From Rhizobium rosettiformans W3 (GTDB lineage: Bacteria; Pseudomonadota; Alphaproteobacteria; Rhizobiales; Rhizobiaceae): DNA of 64,000 nucleotides. The stretch covers positions 225,516-289,515 of the forward strand of contig NZ_STGU01000005.1 in assembly GCF_004912135.1 (NCBI RefSeq). Reading direction: 5' to 3'. Positions 35,934-46,732 of the stretch are shown here, piece after piece; within the stretch, counting starts at the first letter, position 1, and the number at the start of each line of letters is the position of its first letter. Both the position numbers and the translations under genes were made by a program. Below the pieces are notes generated by a model. That model was given only the letters and a program-made list of their open reading frames with translations. It made no database searches and had not been told where the DNA came from.

Positions 35934-36027
35934 CGGAACCGTGACATGAGAAGAAGACGCCACACTGCTAACCCGACCCTGGGGGGCGAGAAAGCGCTAT
36001 TCGCGTCGGAGCTTGTCTTCGACCAAC

Positions 36028-36058
36028 AAAAAAACGCCGGCGGATCTCTCCGCCGGCG
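36028..36058 (-). terminator. Terminator of the glnB-glnA operon
   Basis: On the minus strand a perfect 10-bp stem CGCCGGCGGA / TCCGCCGGCG with a four-base loop is followed by seven T. It lies about 20 bases after the glnA stop. Confidence 0.9.
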
Positions 36059-36079
36059 CCTGGATCGAAACCTGATGGA

Positions 36080-37489
36080 TCAGGCCGAGTAGTACATGTC
36101 GAATTCGACCGGATGCGGGGTCATTTCGAAACGCATGACTTCCTGCATCTTCAGTTCGATGAAGGCATCGATCTGGTCGTCGTCGAAGACGCCGCCGGCG
36201 GTCAGGAACTTGCGATCCTTGTCGAGGCTTTCCAGCGCTTCACGCAGCGAACCGCAGACGGTCGGGATCTTCTTCAGTTCCTTCGGCGGCAGGTCGTAGA
36301 GATCCTTGTCCATGGCCTTGCCCGGATGGATCTTGTTCTTGATGCCGTCGAGGCCGGCCATCAGCATGGCGGCAAAGGCGAGGTAGGGGTTCGCCATCGG
36401 GTCCGGGAAGCGGACTTCGACGCGCTTGGCCTTCGGGTTGGTGCCGAAGGGGATACGGCACGAAGCCGAGCGGTTGCGCGCGGAATAGGCGAGCAGAACC
36501 GGTGCTTCGTAACCCGGGACCAGACGCTTGTAAGAGTTGGTCGACGGGTTGGTGAAGGCGTTGATCGCCTTGGCATGCTTGATGATGCCGCCGATGTAGT
36601 AGAGGCAGCTTTCCGACAGGCCGGCATATTCATCGCCAGCAAAGGTCGGCTTGCCGTCCTTCCAGATCGACTGGTGCACGTGCATGCCCGAGCCGTTATC
36701 GCCGAAGATCGGCTTCGGCATGAAGGTGGCCGTCTTGCCATAGGCATTGGCGACCTGATGCACGACATACTTGTAGATCTGCATCTTGTCGGCGTTGCGC
36801 ACCAGCGTGTCGAACTTGATGCCGAGCTCGTGCTGCGCAGCTGCCACTTCGTGGTGATGCTTTTCGACGACGACGCCCATTTCACCGAGAACCGTCAGCA
36901 TTTCGGAGCGCATGTCCTGCAGGCTGTCGATCGGCGGAACCGGGAAGTAGCCGCCCTTGACGCGCGGACGGTGACCGAGGTTGCCGGTCTCGTAGTCGGT
37001 GTCGTCGTTCGACGGCAGTTCGGTCGAATCGAGCTTGAAGCCGGTGTTATAAGGGTCGGCCTTGTACTTTACGTCGTCGAAGACGAAGAACTCGGCTTCC
37101 GGACCGACGAAGACGGTGTCGCCAATGCCCGATGCCTTCAGATAGGCTTCGGCCTTCTTGGCGGTGCCGCGCGGGTCGCGGTTATAGGCTTCGCCCGAGA
37201 CCGGATCGAGAATGTCGCAGAGGATGACCATCGTCGACTGGGCGAAGAAGGGATCCATGTGGACGGTTGCCGGATCCGGCATCAGCACCATGTCGGACTC
37301 ATTGATGGCCTTCCAGCCGGCGATCGAGGAGCCGTCGAACATGACGCCGTCGGCGAACATGTCTTCGTCCACACAGGTCACGTCCATCGTCACGTGCTGC
37401 AGCTTGCCCTTGGGATCGGTAAAGCGCAGGTCGACGAACTTGATGTCGTTGTCCTTGATCTGTTTCAGGATATCGTTTGCGGTCGTCAT
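36080..37489 (-). CDS. glnA: Glutamine synthetase type I
   Basis: 469 residues. The usual GSI motifs are present: '[18 protein letters not shown]' near residue 52, '[12 protein letters not shown]', the ATP-site region '[17 protein letters not shown]' and '[20 protein letters not shown]'. The adenylylation tyrosine lies in 'KDLYDLPP' (near residue 398), so the enzyme is of the GlnE-regulated type. It condenses ammonium with glutamate. It is 62 bases downstream of glnB, with a short hairpin in the gap, forming the classical rhizobial glnBA operon. Confidence 0.98.
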   Translation of the reverse strand: MTTANDILKQIKDNDIKFVDLRFTDPKGKLQHVTMDVTCVDEDMFADGVMFDGSSIAGWKAINESDMVLMPDPATVHMDPFFAQSTMVILCDILDPVSGEAYNRDPRGTAKKAEAYLKASGIGDTVFVGPEAEFFVFDDVKYKADPYNTGFKLDSTELPSNDDTDYETGNLGHRPRVKGGYFPVPPIDSLQDMRSEMLTVLGEMGVVVEKHHHEVAAAQHELGIKFDTLVRNADKMQIYKYVVHQVANAYGKTATFMPKPIFGDNGSGMHVHQSIWKDGKPTFAGDEYAGLSESCLYYIGGIIKHAKAINAFTNPSTNSYKRLVPGYEAPVLLAYSARNRSASCRIPFGTNPKAKRVEVRFPDPMANPYLAFAAMLMAGLDGIKNKIHPGKAMDKDLYDLPPKELKKIPTVCGSLREALESLDKDRKFLTAGGVFDDDQIDAFIELKMQEVMRFEMTPHPVEFDMYYSA

Positions 37490-37551
37490 ATTTTTTATGT
37501 CCTCGCGTGAGCTGACGATTTAAACCCGACCTCCCTTGATGTCGGGTCCGA

Positions 37552-38085
<534 letters not shown>

Positions 38086-38241
38086 TTATGCCGGCGACTG
38101 CACCGTAAGCCCTTGTGGTCTCTGCGTTATCTCGAATGAAGAGGGCTAATTATAGGGCAAATGCACACGAAATGGGCATGTGTGGCTGCCTAAAATCGTG
38201 CATCTTTGCGCACGGGATGGTTTGTGGTCTAACCTCGACCC

Positions 38242-39720
38242 ATGAACCGATCGAACACCAAATTCCTTTTGACACCCCAGGCGATGGGCCGCGTCGATGC
38301 CGCTGCCGCGCGCTCGGGCATCGATAGCTACGGCCTGATGCGAAGGGCAGGAGAGGCCATCGCAGCCTCGGCCCTGCGCCACTACCCGCAGGCCCTGCGT
38401 TTCGTGGTCCTCTGCGGTCCGGGCAACAATGGCGGTGACGGTTACGTCGCCGGCGCTGCTCTGGCCCGGAGCGGCGCGCAGGTTGCCCTTTTCAGTCTGG
38501 TGGACGTAACCCTTCTGAAGGGAGATGCCGCGCAGGCAGAGGCGGAATGTGATCTTCCGGTGGCCCCGCTTGAACGTTATGATCCAAGCCCCGGAGACGT
38601 GGTAATCGACGGTCTCTTCGGTGCCGGCTTGGCAAGGGACATCCCCGATGGAGCGAAAGCCGTTGTCGACGCGGTCGGGAAAGCGGGTCTGCCCGTCCTG
38701 GCGATCGATCTTCCCTCGGGCATTGACGGTGCGACGGGCGCCGTCCGGGGTGCAGCCTTTAAGGCACGCCATACCGTGACCTTCATGACGCGCAAGCCCG
38801 GACACCTGCTGCTTCCCGGTCGCCTCCATTGCGGCGAGGTCGAGGTGTTCGACATCGGTATCCCCTGGCGCATTGTCGAGCGCGAGGCGGGAGGGCTCTG
38901 GGTCAACGGTCCCGCAATTTGGGCCGGACACGACAGGGCCGTCTCCGCGACGGATCACAAATATCGCCGCGGCCATCTGACCGTCTTTTCCGGCCCCGAA
39001 ACCGCAACGGGTGCCGCGCGCCTCACGGCTGCTGCGGGGTTAAAGGCGGGGGCAGGCCTGGTCACGCTGGCATCCCCCGCCTCGGCCTTGTCCATCAATG
39101 CCGGACATCTGACGGCGGTGATGCTGACGCGGCTGGATACGGCTCAGGAGCTCTCCTCATGGCTCGAAGACAGCCGCCGCTCCACCTTCGTGCTCGGACC
39201 GGGTTTTGGCGATCTCGATCGTGCGCGTCGCTTCGCGCTCACGCTGGGAGACGCCGGCCGGAGCCTCGTCCTCGATGCCGATGGCATTTCGGCATTCAAG
39301 GACATGGCCGGCGAACTTTCGGCCGCCTTTTCCGGTGGAGAGCCCCGGTTGGTCGTGACCCCGCATGAGGGTGAATTCGCAAGGCTCTTTCCAGACATCG
39401 CGTCCGAGGCTGATCCGGGAAAGGTCGAGAAGGCGATCGCTGCCGCGCGGGCGATCGGTGGCATCGTTGTCTACAAGGGCGCCGACACGGTCATTGCCGC
39501 GCCTGATGGCCGGGCCGCGATCGAAGAGGAGGCTCCGCCCTCCCTGGCGACGGCGGGGTCCGGCGATGTCCTGGCGGGGATCATCGGTGCCAGGATCGCA
39601 AACAGCATGCCCGCCTTCGAGGCTGCCTGCGCCGGTGTCCACTTACATGGCCAGACAGCCTCAAGGGCAGGGCAGGGCATGACGGCAGAAGATCTCGTGG
39701 CTCATGTCAGGCCAGACTGA
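38242..39720 (+). CDS. nnr: Bifunctional NAD(P)H-hydrate epimerase / ADP-dependent dehydratase
   Basis: 492 residues, a fusion of the YjeF N-terminal epimerase domain (about 1-210; 'CGPGNNGGDGYVAG', 'DGLFGAGLARDIPDG') and the ribokinase-like dehydratase domain (about 220-490; 'KGADTVIAAPDGR', 'ATAGSGDVLAGIIGA'). It repairs NADH and NADPH damaged by hydration. It is divergent from glnB with about 350 bases between them and ends nine bases from a convergent transporter gene. Confidence 0.95.
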   Translation: MNRSNTKFLLTPQAMGRVDAAAARSGIDSYGLMRRAGEAIAASALRHYPQALRFVVLCGPGNNGGDGYVAGAALARSGAQVALFSLVDVTLLKGDAAQAEAECDLPVAPLERYDPSPGDVVIDGLFGAGLARDIPDGAKAVVDAVGKAGLPVLAIDLPSGIDGATGAVRGAAFKARHTVTFMTRKPGHLLLPGRLHCGEVEVFDIGIPWRIVEREAGGLWVNGPAIWAGHDRAVSATDHKYRRGHLTVFSGPETATGAARLTAAAGLKAGAGLVTLASPASALSINAGHLTAVMLTRLDTAQELSSWLEDSRRSTFVLGPGFGDLDRARRFALTLGDAGRSLVLDADGISAFKDMAGELSAAFSGGEPRLVVTPHEGEFARLFPDIASEADPGKVEKAIAAARAIGGIVVYKGADTVIAAPDGRAAIEEEAPPSLATAGSGDVLAGIIGARIANSMPAFEAACAGVHLHGQTASRAGQGMTAEDLVAHVRPD

Positions 39721-39729
39721 CAGAACGGC

Positions 39730-41391
39730 TTATAATTCCGCAGGCTGGACCAGACGGCTCCGCCGCAGCAGGCCTTCACCCTCAAGCAGCGGATAGGCGA
39801 TCGAGACAAAGAGCGAGTTGATCTCCTTGAGGTCACGCATCGTGTCGATATGCAGCGAGCTCGACTCGAAGCTTGCCGCATTGCCCTGCCGCAGACGCTG
39901 CAGATGGCTCTCCTCGCTGGTCTTCACCAGCATCCGGATCGCTTCCTTGCGCGCCACGAGCTGGCGGGCATGCTGGAGATCCCGGGTCACCAGAAGATTG
40001 AAGGCGAGATGCGCATTCTGCAGCACCTCGTTATGCATGGCGCAAAGTTCCGCCCAGCCCTCCGCCGAAAAGGCCACGTTGCGCTCGTTCTTCTTGCGCG
40101 CCCGGGTCAGCATGTTCTGCGAGATGATGTCGGCGGCCTGCTCGATCTTGATCGTCGCCCCCAGGAGGTTCTGGCACTGCGCGGCAGAGGCCTGATCCAG
40201 CGCGGTTTCCGAGATGCGGGCGAGGTAGAACTTGATGTCCCGGTGGATCGTGTCGATCTGGTCGTCCAGCGTCTCGATGCGCTGCGTCTTCTTCGGATCC
40301 CAGCGCTCGAACAGATCGAAGATCCCGTTCAGCATCACCTCCGTCTTGTCACAGACGGCCAGCACTTCTCGCGTCGCGTTGGAAATCGCCTGCTGCGGGT
40401 TCGCCAGATCGGCAATGTTCAGCGCAGAAAGCCGGTCGTCATTGGCCGCGCGATCATCTGTTCGCGCAAGAAGCCGCTCGAGAGCCGCAGCGACGAGGCC
40501 CGCAAAGGGCAGCCCCAGAACCAGAACCGCCCCGTTCAGTGCCAGATGGGCAAGCACGACGGAATCGCCGGGTTGCGTCGAGAAGACAGTTGGGCTCAGC
40601 GCAAAGCCGAACTGAGCTGCAAGCGCGATCAGTGTCATCAGGCCACGGATGACGACATTGCCGAGCGGCACGATCCGCGCATTGGCCTCGGCATTCTTGG
40701 TCAGCAGTGCTGCGATGATCGCCGCGCCGAAATTGATGCCGAGCACCAGCGGAATGATCAGCGCATCCGGCAGCAGGTGTTTGTCTGCCAGCGAGGCCAC
40801 GAGCAACACGGCCGCCACACTGGAATGGAAAGCCCAGGCAAGAAGGGCAGCGAGCGCAAAAGCCGAAATCCAGTCGCTGGCGAGATAATTGAAGAGCACC
40901 GGCAGGATACGGCTCTCTCGAAGAGGCTCTGATGCCTCGCCGATCAGACGCAGCGACAGGAGAAGCAGCCCGAGCCCGAAGAGGATCCGGCCCAGCTGCC
41001 GCCAGCCGCGCGCTTCCGACGCGCGAAAGGCAACCGTGCCCGCCAGCAGCAGCACCGGGACCAGCAGGGAGAGATCGTAGCGCAGAATACGAACGACGAA
41101 GGCGGAGCCGAAATCGGCCCCGAGCAGCGTCGCCACGCCGATTGCCGGCAGCACATAACCGGCCGCCGAGAAGGAGGCCACGATCAGGGCGACCGCCGTC
41201 GCACTCTGCAGCGCCACGGCAAAGAGAAAGCCGGCAAAGGCCGCGGAGAACCGGTTGCCCACCGCATGGCGCAGCTTGTCCTTCAACACGCCGCCATAGG
41301 CCCGCTCGATCCCGGTGCGAACCATGCGGGTCGCCCAGAGGAGCAGCGCGACGGCGCCAGCCAGATGAATGAAAACGGCGATGCCCGACAT
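39730..41391 (-). CDS. Na/Pi cotransporter family protein with PhoU-like domain
   Basis: 553 residues from the ATG at 41391 ('MSGIAVFIHLAGAVALLLWA'); an upstream in-frame start is less likely. The N-terminal part has two NptA-type repeats ('ATAVALIVASFSAAGYV', 'SSVAAVLLVASLADK') in about eight to nine membrane spans. A long cytoplasmic helical PhoU-like domain follows from about residue 330. Family members move phosphate with sodium, but many bacterial PhoU-fused members have no proved transport role. Confidence 0.88.
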   Translation of the reverse strand: MSGIAVFIHLAGAVALLLWATRMVRTGIERAYGGVLKDKLRHAVGNRFSAAFAGFLFAVALQSATAVALIVASFSAAGYVLPAIGVATLLGADFGSAFVVRILRYDLSLLVPVLLLAGTVAFRASEARGWRQLGRILFGLGLLLLSLRLIGEASEPLRESRILPVLFNYLASDWISAFALAALLAWAFHSSVAAVLLVASLADKHLLPDALIIPLVLGINFGAAIIAALLTKNAEANARIVPLGNVVIRGLMTLIALAAQFGFALSPTVFSTQPGDSVVLAHLALNGAVLVLGLPFAGLVAAALERLLARTDDRAANDDRLSALNIADLANPQQAISNATREVLAVCDKTEVMLNGIFDLFERWDPKKTQRIETLDDQIDTIHRDIKFYLARISETALDQASAAQCQNLLGATIKIEQAADIISQNMLTRARKKNERNVAFSAEGWAELCAMHNEVLQNAHLAFNLLVTRDLQHARQLVARKEAIRMLVKTSEESHLQRLRQGNAASFESSSLHIDTMRDLKEINSLFVSIAYPLLEGEGLLRRSRLVQPAEL

Positions 41392-41540
41392 GGAAGTGCC
41401 CCGAACTCTTGAACTCTGGACGCGCACGTCCAAAGAGGGAAGCATGCCGGTCCAGAATGCGGTCGCGACCGCGACTCTGCGACCGAGCCTAGTCCAGTTT
41501 CGCCAATGTCACAAATTGGTGACCGTCAGCGCCAAGCAGA

Positions 41541-42353
41541 TCAGCCGATGCGTTGCTGCAACTCGACAGCGCCTCGCGGCGCATTGACCTTGCCGCCCGA
41601 GATGAAGAAGGCGAAGACGTCGCGCGGTTTCTGCTCGGCCGGGTTTTCCTTCGTTATCAGCGGCAGATCGTCAGGAACACCGCCGGCTGCATAGGTTTTC
41701 AGCCGCTTCGCCCATGCATCGATCTCCTTCGGCGGATAGCAGGTCGGCGTTTCGTCGTCGCCCTTTTGCAGGCGGGCATAGACGAAGTCTGCCGTCGGGT
41801 CGGCAAACATCGGATAGTCGTGATGATCGGCACAGACGGCTGCCACACCATGCCGGCGCAGCATGTCGAAGAAGTCCGGCACCTGGAAGCTCTCATGCCG
41901 GGGCTCGACCACATGTCGAAGCGGCAGCCCGTTCAACGTCTTGGGCAGGAGCTTGAGGAAGGCCTCGAAGTCCTGCGGCTCGAACTTCTTCGTCCCCATG
42001 AACTGCCAGAGGATCGGCCCCAGATGCTGCCCGAGCTCCTCGATACCCTGATGCACGAACTTCTCGATCGAAGGCCCGGCCTCCGCCAGGATCTTGCGGT
42101 TGGTGCAAAACCGGCTGGCTTTGAGCGAGAAGACGAAATTCTCCGGCACGTCCGATGCCCATTTCGCAAAGGTCGCCGGCTTCTGGCTGGAATAATAGGT
42201 GCCGTTCACTTCAATCGCCGTCAGCTGCCGGCTCGCATATTCCAACTGGCGCTTCTTCGGCAGGTCGGACGGATAGAAACTGTCGTCCCACGGATCGAAG
42301 GTCCAGCCGCCGATGCCCGTGCGGATCGTGCCTGATTTGGTCATGGTTGCCAT
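41541..42353 (-). CDS. DUF72 family protein
   Basis: 270 residues from the ATG at 42353 ('MATMTKSGTIRTGIGGWTFDPW'), which is the usual start of DUF72 proteins. The TIM-barrel-like fold shows 'IEVNGTYYSSQKPATFAKWA', 'FSLKASRF' and 'FADPTADFVYARLQ'. Function is unsettled. Its start overlaps the preceding ORF by 13 bases, so it appears to be the last gene of a transcript that begins at uvrA. Confidence 0.9.
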   Translation of the reverse strand: MATMTKSGTIRTGIGGWTFDPWDDSFYPSDLPKKRQLEYASRQLTAIEVNGTYYSSQKPATFAKWASDVPENFVFSLKASRFCTNRKILAEAGPSIEKFVHQGIEELGQHLGPILWQFMGTKKFEPQDFEAFLKLLPKTLNGLPLRHVVEPRHESFQVPDFFDMLRRHGVAAVCADHHDYPMFADPTADFVYARLQKGDDETPTCYPPKEIDAWAKRLKTYAAGGVPDDLPLITKENPAEQKPRDVFAFFISGGKVNAPRGAVELQQRIG

Positions 42354-42598
42354 ACATCCTGTTCGGTTTCGCCAAATCCAGCCGCCTGGTCGACATCTTG
42401 CAGAACCAGTCGATAGACACGGCCCTCGCGTGCAGCCGCTGGTAGATCCCCCCGTCGCAGCGCGTCTCTCGCTCGGTCCAATTTGCGGATTTCGTCCAGC
42501 CCTGCGCTGGTTCCCCACGATCCCGCGGCGTCATCCATGGCGACGGACACCTCGACCGCGAGATCGCCTTCCCGAACCATGTGCAATGATGTGATCAT
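42341..42598 (-). CDS. 85-residue protein, partner of the DUF4258 gene
   Basis: ATG at 42598 overlaps the stop of the DUF4258 gene (ATGA), and the 3' end overlaps the DUF72 start. The protein begins with '[20 protein letters not shown]', has a charged middle with 'LDEIRKLDRARDALRRGDL' that should be helical, and an acidic tail. No signal peptide or CxxC motif. Small size, tight coupling and the helical charged segment are compatible with an antitoxin, but I do not recognise a family and the role is inference. Confidence 0.65.
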   Translation of the reverse strand: MITSLHMVREGDLAVEVSVAMDDAAGSWGTSAGLDEIRKLDRARDALRRGDLPAAAREGRVYRLVLQDVDQAAGFGETEQDVWQP

Positions 42599-42930
42599 CC
42601 AGCATTCCTCCTGGAATAATTGTCCGTCCAGCGGTCCGGATCGGGCCGATAGACCGTCACGAGCACTGCAGGCTCTAGCGCACCTGCCGGGAGCCCCCAG
42701 ACCAGATGAATTGGCTCTCCAGCCTCATCGAACTGCAAAACCAACACGGCGGGTCCCTTGAAATAGTCCGGATAATCCTCAACCAGGACGGCGCCCGATA
42801 TTCCATCGATCAGGGGCTCAATAGGGAGACGGTAGCCTAGCAGCCTCTCCAGCGCATGAGCGGAAACCCGCAGCTTCTTGTCACCAACCAGCTGGACAAT
42901 GCGCTGCAGGGTGTCGCTCACCAAAGTCAC
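42595..42930 (-). CDS. DUF4258 domain protein
   Basis: 111 residues starting at a GTG (42930) that overlaps the uvrA stop (GTGA). The DUF4258 signatures are clear: '[15 protein letters not shown]', '[19 protein letters not shown]', 'PIHLVWGLP' and '[14 protein letters not shown]'. The conserved histidines and arginines resemble small nuclease-like folds, and the family is often called toxin-like. Its usual partner in other loci is a zinc-finger antitoxin, which is absent here; instead an 85-residue ORF follows. Confidence 0.85.
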   Translation of the reverse strand: MTLVSDTLQRIVQLVGDKKLRVSAHALERLLGYRLPIEPLIDGISGAVLVEDYPDYFKGPAVLVLQFDEAGEPIHLVWGLPAGALEPAVLVTVYRPDPDRWTDNYSRRNAG

Positions 42931-45848
42931 TCCGCCGCCTGCACCTTCTTCACTGGTCGCCGCTCCAATAGCTCCTTAAGGAACTGCCCCGTGTACGACG
43001 CCTCGACCTTCACCACCTCTTCCGGCGTACCCTGGGCGACGATCTGGCCGCCGCCATCGCCGCCTTCGGGGCCGAAGTCGAGGATGTAGTCGGCGGTCTT
43101 GATGACCTCGAGATTGTGCTCGATGACCACGACGCTGTTGCCCTGATTGACCAGTTCCTGCAGCATTTCCAGAAGCTTGGCAACATCGTGGAAATGCAGG
43201 CCGGTGGTCGGCTCATCCAGAATGTAGAGTGTGCGGCCCGTCGAGCGCTTCGACAGCTCCTTGGCGAGCTTGACGCGCTGCGCTTCGCCACCCGACAGCG
43301 TATTGGCCTGCTGGCCGACCTTGATATAGCCGAGACCGACGTCATAGAGCGCCTGCAGCTTGTCGCGCACCGCCGGCACCGCCTGGAAGAACTCCACACC
43401 TTCCTCGACCGTCATGTCGAGCACGTCGGCGATCGACTTGCCCTTGAAGGTGACGTCCAGCGTCTCGCGGTTGTAGCGTTTGCCGTGGCAGACGTCGCAG
43501 GTGACATAGACGTCAGGCAGGAAGTGCATCTCGATCTTGATCACGCCATCGCCCTGGCAGGCTTCGCAACGGCCGCCCTTGACGTTGAAAGAGAAGCGCC
43601 CGGCCTGATAGCCGCGTGCCTTCGCCTCCGGCAGTCCGGTGAACCAGTCGCGGATCGGCGTGAAGGCGCCGGTATAGGTCGCCGGGTTGGAGCGCGGCGT
43701 GCGGCCGATCGGCGACTGGTCGATGTCGATCACCTTGTCGATGAATTCGAAGCCGTCGATGCGCTCGTGTTCGGCCGGATTTTCACGCGCGCCCATGACA
43801 CGCCGCGCCGCCGCCTTGTAGAGCGTTTCGATTAGGAAGGTCGACTTGCCGCCACCCGAGACTCCTGTCACCGCTGTGAACACGCCGAGCGGGATCGAGG
43901 CGGTCACGTTCTTCAGATTGTTGCCCTTGGCGCCGACCACCTTGATCTGCTGGCCCTTCTTCGGCTTGCGTCGCTGCGCGGGAACGATGACACCCAGTTC
44001 GCCGGTCAGATATTTGCCCGTCAGCGACTTCGGATTGGCCATGATGTCCTGCGGCGACCCTTGCGCGATGACCTGACCGCCATGAATGCCGGCCGCCGGT
44101 CCGATGTCGACGACATAATCGGCCGTCAGGATCGCATCCTCGTCATGCTCGACGACGATCACGGTATTGCCGATATCGCGCAGATGCTTCAGCGTATCGA
44201 GAAGCCGGGCGTTGTCGCGCTGATGCAGGCCGATTGACGGCTCGTCCAAGACGTAGAGTACGCCCGTCAGACCCGAACCGATCTGCGATGCCAGACGAAT
44301 GCGCTGGCTCTCGCCGCCCGACAGCGTGCCCGAATTCCGCGACATCGAGAGATAGTCGAGACCGACATCGTTGAGGAAGCGCAGGCGTTCCCGGATCTCC
44401 TTCAAGATGCGGACCGCGATCTCGTTCTGTTTGTCGGTGAGCGTGGCCGGCAGATCCTCGAACCAGGCACCCGCATTGCGGATCGCCATGTCGGTCACCT
44501 GGCCGATATGCAAGCCATTGATCTTCACCGCCAGCGCCTCCGGCTTCAGGCGGAAGCCGTTGCACGCCGGGCAGGGGGCCGCCGACATGAAGCGCTCGAT
44601 CTCCTCGCGCGCCCAGGCACTATCGGTCTCCTTCCAACGCCGCTCGAGGTTCGGCACGATCCCCTCGAAGGTCTTGGTCGTCGTATAGGAGCGCGCACCG
44701 TCGGCATAATGGAAGTCGATCTTCTCTTCGGTCCCGTGCAGGATCGCCTTCTGCGCCGCCTCGGAGAGATCCGACCATTTCGAGGTCAGCTTGAAGCCGA
44801 AGGCCTTGCCGAGTGCTTCGAGCGTCTGGTTGTAGTAGGGCGAGCTCGACTTGGCCCAGGGCGCAATCGCGCCGTCATTCAGCTTGCGGTTGGCTTCGGG
44901 CACGATCAGTGCCTCGTCGATCTTCTGCTGGCTGCCGAGGCCGTCGCAGGTCGGGCAGGCGCCGAAGGGGTTGTTGAAGGAGAAGAGCCGCGGCTCGATT
45001 TCCGGAATGGTGAAGCCGGAGACAGGGCAGGCGAACTTTTCCGAAAACAGCACGCGTTCATGCGTTTCGTTCAAGGACTTGTTGGCCGAGCCGCCGGCAG
45101 CGGTTTCCTCTGGCGGCAGCGGCTTGTCGGCATATTCGGCAACGGCCAGACCGTCGGCGAGCCGCAGGCAGGTTTCCAGACTGTCGGCCAGGCGGCTTGC
45201 AATGTCAGGGCGCACCACCACGCGGTCGACCACCACATCGATGTCGTGCTTGTACTTCTTGTCGAGCGTCGGCGCCTCGGCGATTTCGTAGAACTGCCCG
45301 TCGATCTTGACGCGCTGAAACCCCTTCTTCATCAGCTCGGCGAGTTCTTTCTTGTACTCGCCCTTGCGACCGCGGATCATCGGCGCGAGGATATAGAGGC
45401 GCGTTCCTTCCTCCAGGGCCAGGATCCGGTCGACCATCTGGCTGACCGTCTGGCTCTCGATCGGCAGGCCCGTCGCCGGCGAATAGGGAATGCCGACGCG
45501 TGCAAACAGGAGACGCATATAGTCGTAGATCTCGGTGACCGTGCCAACCGTCGAGCGCGGATTGCGCGAGGTCGTCTTCTGCTCGATCGAGATCGCAGGC
45601 GACAGACCCTCGATCTGGTCAACGTCCGGCTTCTGCATCATCTCGAGGAACTGGCGGGCATAGGCCGAAAGGCTTTCGACGTAACGCCGCTGACCCTCGG
45701 CATAGATCGTGTCGAAGGCGAGCGACGACTTGCCCGAGCCGGAAAGCCCGGTCATCACGATGAGGCTGTTGCGCGGCAGATCGAGGTCGATACCCTTGAG
45801 ATTGTGCTCGCGCGCGCCACGGATGGAAATGGTCTTGAGTTCGCTCAT
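42927..45848 (-). CDS. uvrA: UvrABC system protein A (excinuclease ABC subunit A)
   Basis: 973 residues. Two ABC ATPase modules: Walker A '[13 protein letters not shown]' (about 34-46) and '[13 protein letters not shown]', with signatures '[12 protein letters not shown]' and '[15 protein letters not shown]'. The second zinc module '[10 protein letters not shown]' ... 'CDVCHGKRY' is complete. In the first, '[12 protein letters not shown]' has serine (about 277) where E. coli UvrA has cysteine, so that site keeps three of four ligands. The protein finds DNA lesions for nucleotide excision repair. A LexA-type box lies about 140 bases upstream and the downstream gene overlaps the stop. Confidence 0.97.
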   Translation of the reverse strand: MSELKTISIRGAREHNLKGIDLDLPRNSLIVMTGLSGSGKSSLAFDTIYAEGQRRYVESLSAYARQFLEMMQKPDVDQIEGLSPAISIEQKTTSRNPRSTVGTVTEIYDYMRLLFARVGIPYSPATGLPIESQTVSQMVDRILALEEGTRLYILAPMIRGRKGEYKKELAELMKKGFQRVKIDGQFYEIAEAPTLDKKYKHDIDVVVDRVVVRPDIASRLADSLETCLRLADGLAVAEYADKPLPPEETAAGGSANKSLNETHERVLFSEKFACPVSGFTIPEIEPRLFSFNNPFGACPTCDGLGSQQKIDEALIVPEANRKLNDGAIAPWAKSSSPYYNQTLEALGKAFGFKLTSKWSDLSEAAQKAILHGTEEKIDFHYADGARSYTTTKTFEGIVPNLERRWKETDSAWAREEIERFMSAAPCPACNGFRLKPEALAVKINGLHIGQVTDMAIRNAGAWFEDLPATLTDKQNEIAVRILKEIRERLRFLNDVGLDYLSMSRNSGTLSGGESQRIRLASQIGSGLTGVLYVLDEPSIGLHQRDNARLLDTLKHLRDIGNTVIVVEHDEDAILTADYVVDIGPAAGIHGGQVIAQGSPQDIMANPKSLTGKYLTGELGVIVPAQRRKPKKGQQIKVVGAKGNNLKNVTASIPLGVFTAVTGVSGGGKSTFLIETLYKAAARRVMGARENPAEHERIDGFEFIDKVIDIDQSPIGRTPRSNPATYTGAFTPIRDWFTGLPEAKARGYQAGRFSFNVKGGRCEACQGDGVIKIEMHFLPDVYVTCDVCHGKRYNRETLDVTFKGKSIADVLDMTVEEGVEFFQAVPAVRDKLQALYDVGLGYIKVGQQANTLSGGEAQRVKLAKELSKRSTGRTLYILDEPTTGLHFHDVAKLLEMLQELVNQGNSVVVIEHNLEVIKTADYILDFGPEGGDGGGQIVAQGTPEEVVKVEASYTGQFLKELLERRPVKKVQAAE

Positions 45849-45989
45849 GTCAGGCTCTGATCGGCAAAGGGAAGGGGACGGTTCCTGGGAGAACTGTCCT
45901 TATGTAGTGAACGCAGCCCTTGAGTCGAGGCACAAGGCGCAACCGTTGTGGAATTTCGATTCTGTTGACAGGATCATAGAGAAATACTA

Positions 45990-46004
45990 GAACAAATAAA
46001 GAAC
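45990..46004. promoter_or_regulatory. SOS (LexA) box shared by uvrA and ssb
   Basis: GAAC-AAATAAA-GAAC on the plus strand, which reads GTTCTTTATTTGTTC on the minus strand. This exactly matches the alphaproteobacterial LexA direct repeat GTTC-N7-GTTC. It lies between the divergent uvrA and ssb genes and can repress both. Confidence 0.9.
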
Positions 46005-46116
46005 ATTTTCGCTGTGGATTTAAGCCGGTCATCGCCCAATCGCTGCAGCGGATGGGATAAGGTGGCATTTGATTGGAATTTGAACGCCGCGGCGGCGCGG
46101 CAGTAAGGTGAGTGTC

Positions 46117-46656
46117 ATGGCTGGTAGCGTCAACAAGGTCATTCTGATCGGCAATCTCGGAGCCGATCCCGAAATCCGCCGGACCCAGGACGGCCGACCG
46201 ATCGCCAACCTGCGCATCGCGACATCCGAAAGCTGGCGCGACAAGAACAGCGGCGAGCGCAAGGAAAAGACCGAGTGGCATCAGGTCGTCATCTTCAACG
46301 AAGGCCTCTGCAAGGTCGCCGAACAGTATCTGAAGAAGGGCTCGACTGTTTATGTCGAGGGCCAGCTGCAGACCCGCAAGTGGCAGGACCAGAACGGCAA
46401 TGACCGTTACTCCACCGAAGTTGTGCTGCAGGGCTTCAACGGCAATCTGACCATGCTCGGCGGTCGCGGTGATGGCGGCGGCGCCTCGCGCGGCGGCAAC
46501 GACTTCGGTGGAGACAGCTACGGCGGCGGCGGTTACGACGGCGGCTACGGCTCGCCGGCCCCCTCGCGCGGCGGCTCCTCCGGTGGCGCCAGCCGCGGCG
46601 GCAGCGCCCCCTCCGGCGGCTTCTCGCGCGATCTCGACGACGACATCCCGTTCTGA
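46117..46656 (+). CDS. ssb: Single-stranded DNA-binding protein
   Basis: 179 residues from the ATG at 46117 (AAGGTGAG upstream; an in-frame GTG at 46108 is unlikely). The OB-fold covers residues 1-115 ('[19 protein letters not shown]', '[15 protein letters not shown]'). A Gly/Ser-rich flexible linker (about 118-170) leads to the acidic tip 'DDDIPF', which recruits repair and replication partners. It coats ssDNA in replication, recombination and repair. It is divergent from uvrA across an SOS box. Confidence 0.97.
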   Translation: MAGSVNKVILIGNLGADPEIRRTQDGRPIANLRIATSESWRDKNSGERKEKTEWHQVVIFNEGLCKVAEQYLKKGSTVYVEGQLQTRKWQDQNGNDRYSTEVVLQGFNGNLTMLGGRGDGGGASRGGNDFGGDSYGGGGYDGGYGSPAPSRGGSSGGASRGGSAPSGGFSRDLDDDIPF

Positions 46657-46681
46657 GAAGCCGGAAACCACCACACAAGCA

Positions 46682-46712
46682 AACGGCGGCCGATTGGCCG
46701 CCGTTCTTTTTT
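46682..46712 (+). terminator. Terminator after ssb
   Basis: Perfect 10-bp stem AACGGCGGCC / GGCCGCCGTT with a GATT loop, then CTTTTTT. Confidence 0.9.
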
Positions 46713-46732
46713 GTCGATCTGGGAGGATGCGA

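Noticed and set aside
38150..38241. NtrC-like palindrome GTGC-N8-GCAC near 38203-38218
   Set aside because: The half-sites are in the opposite order to the NtrC consensus (GCAC...GTGC) and it lies far upstream, so I did not annotate it.
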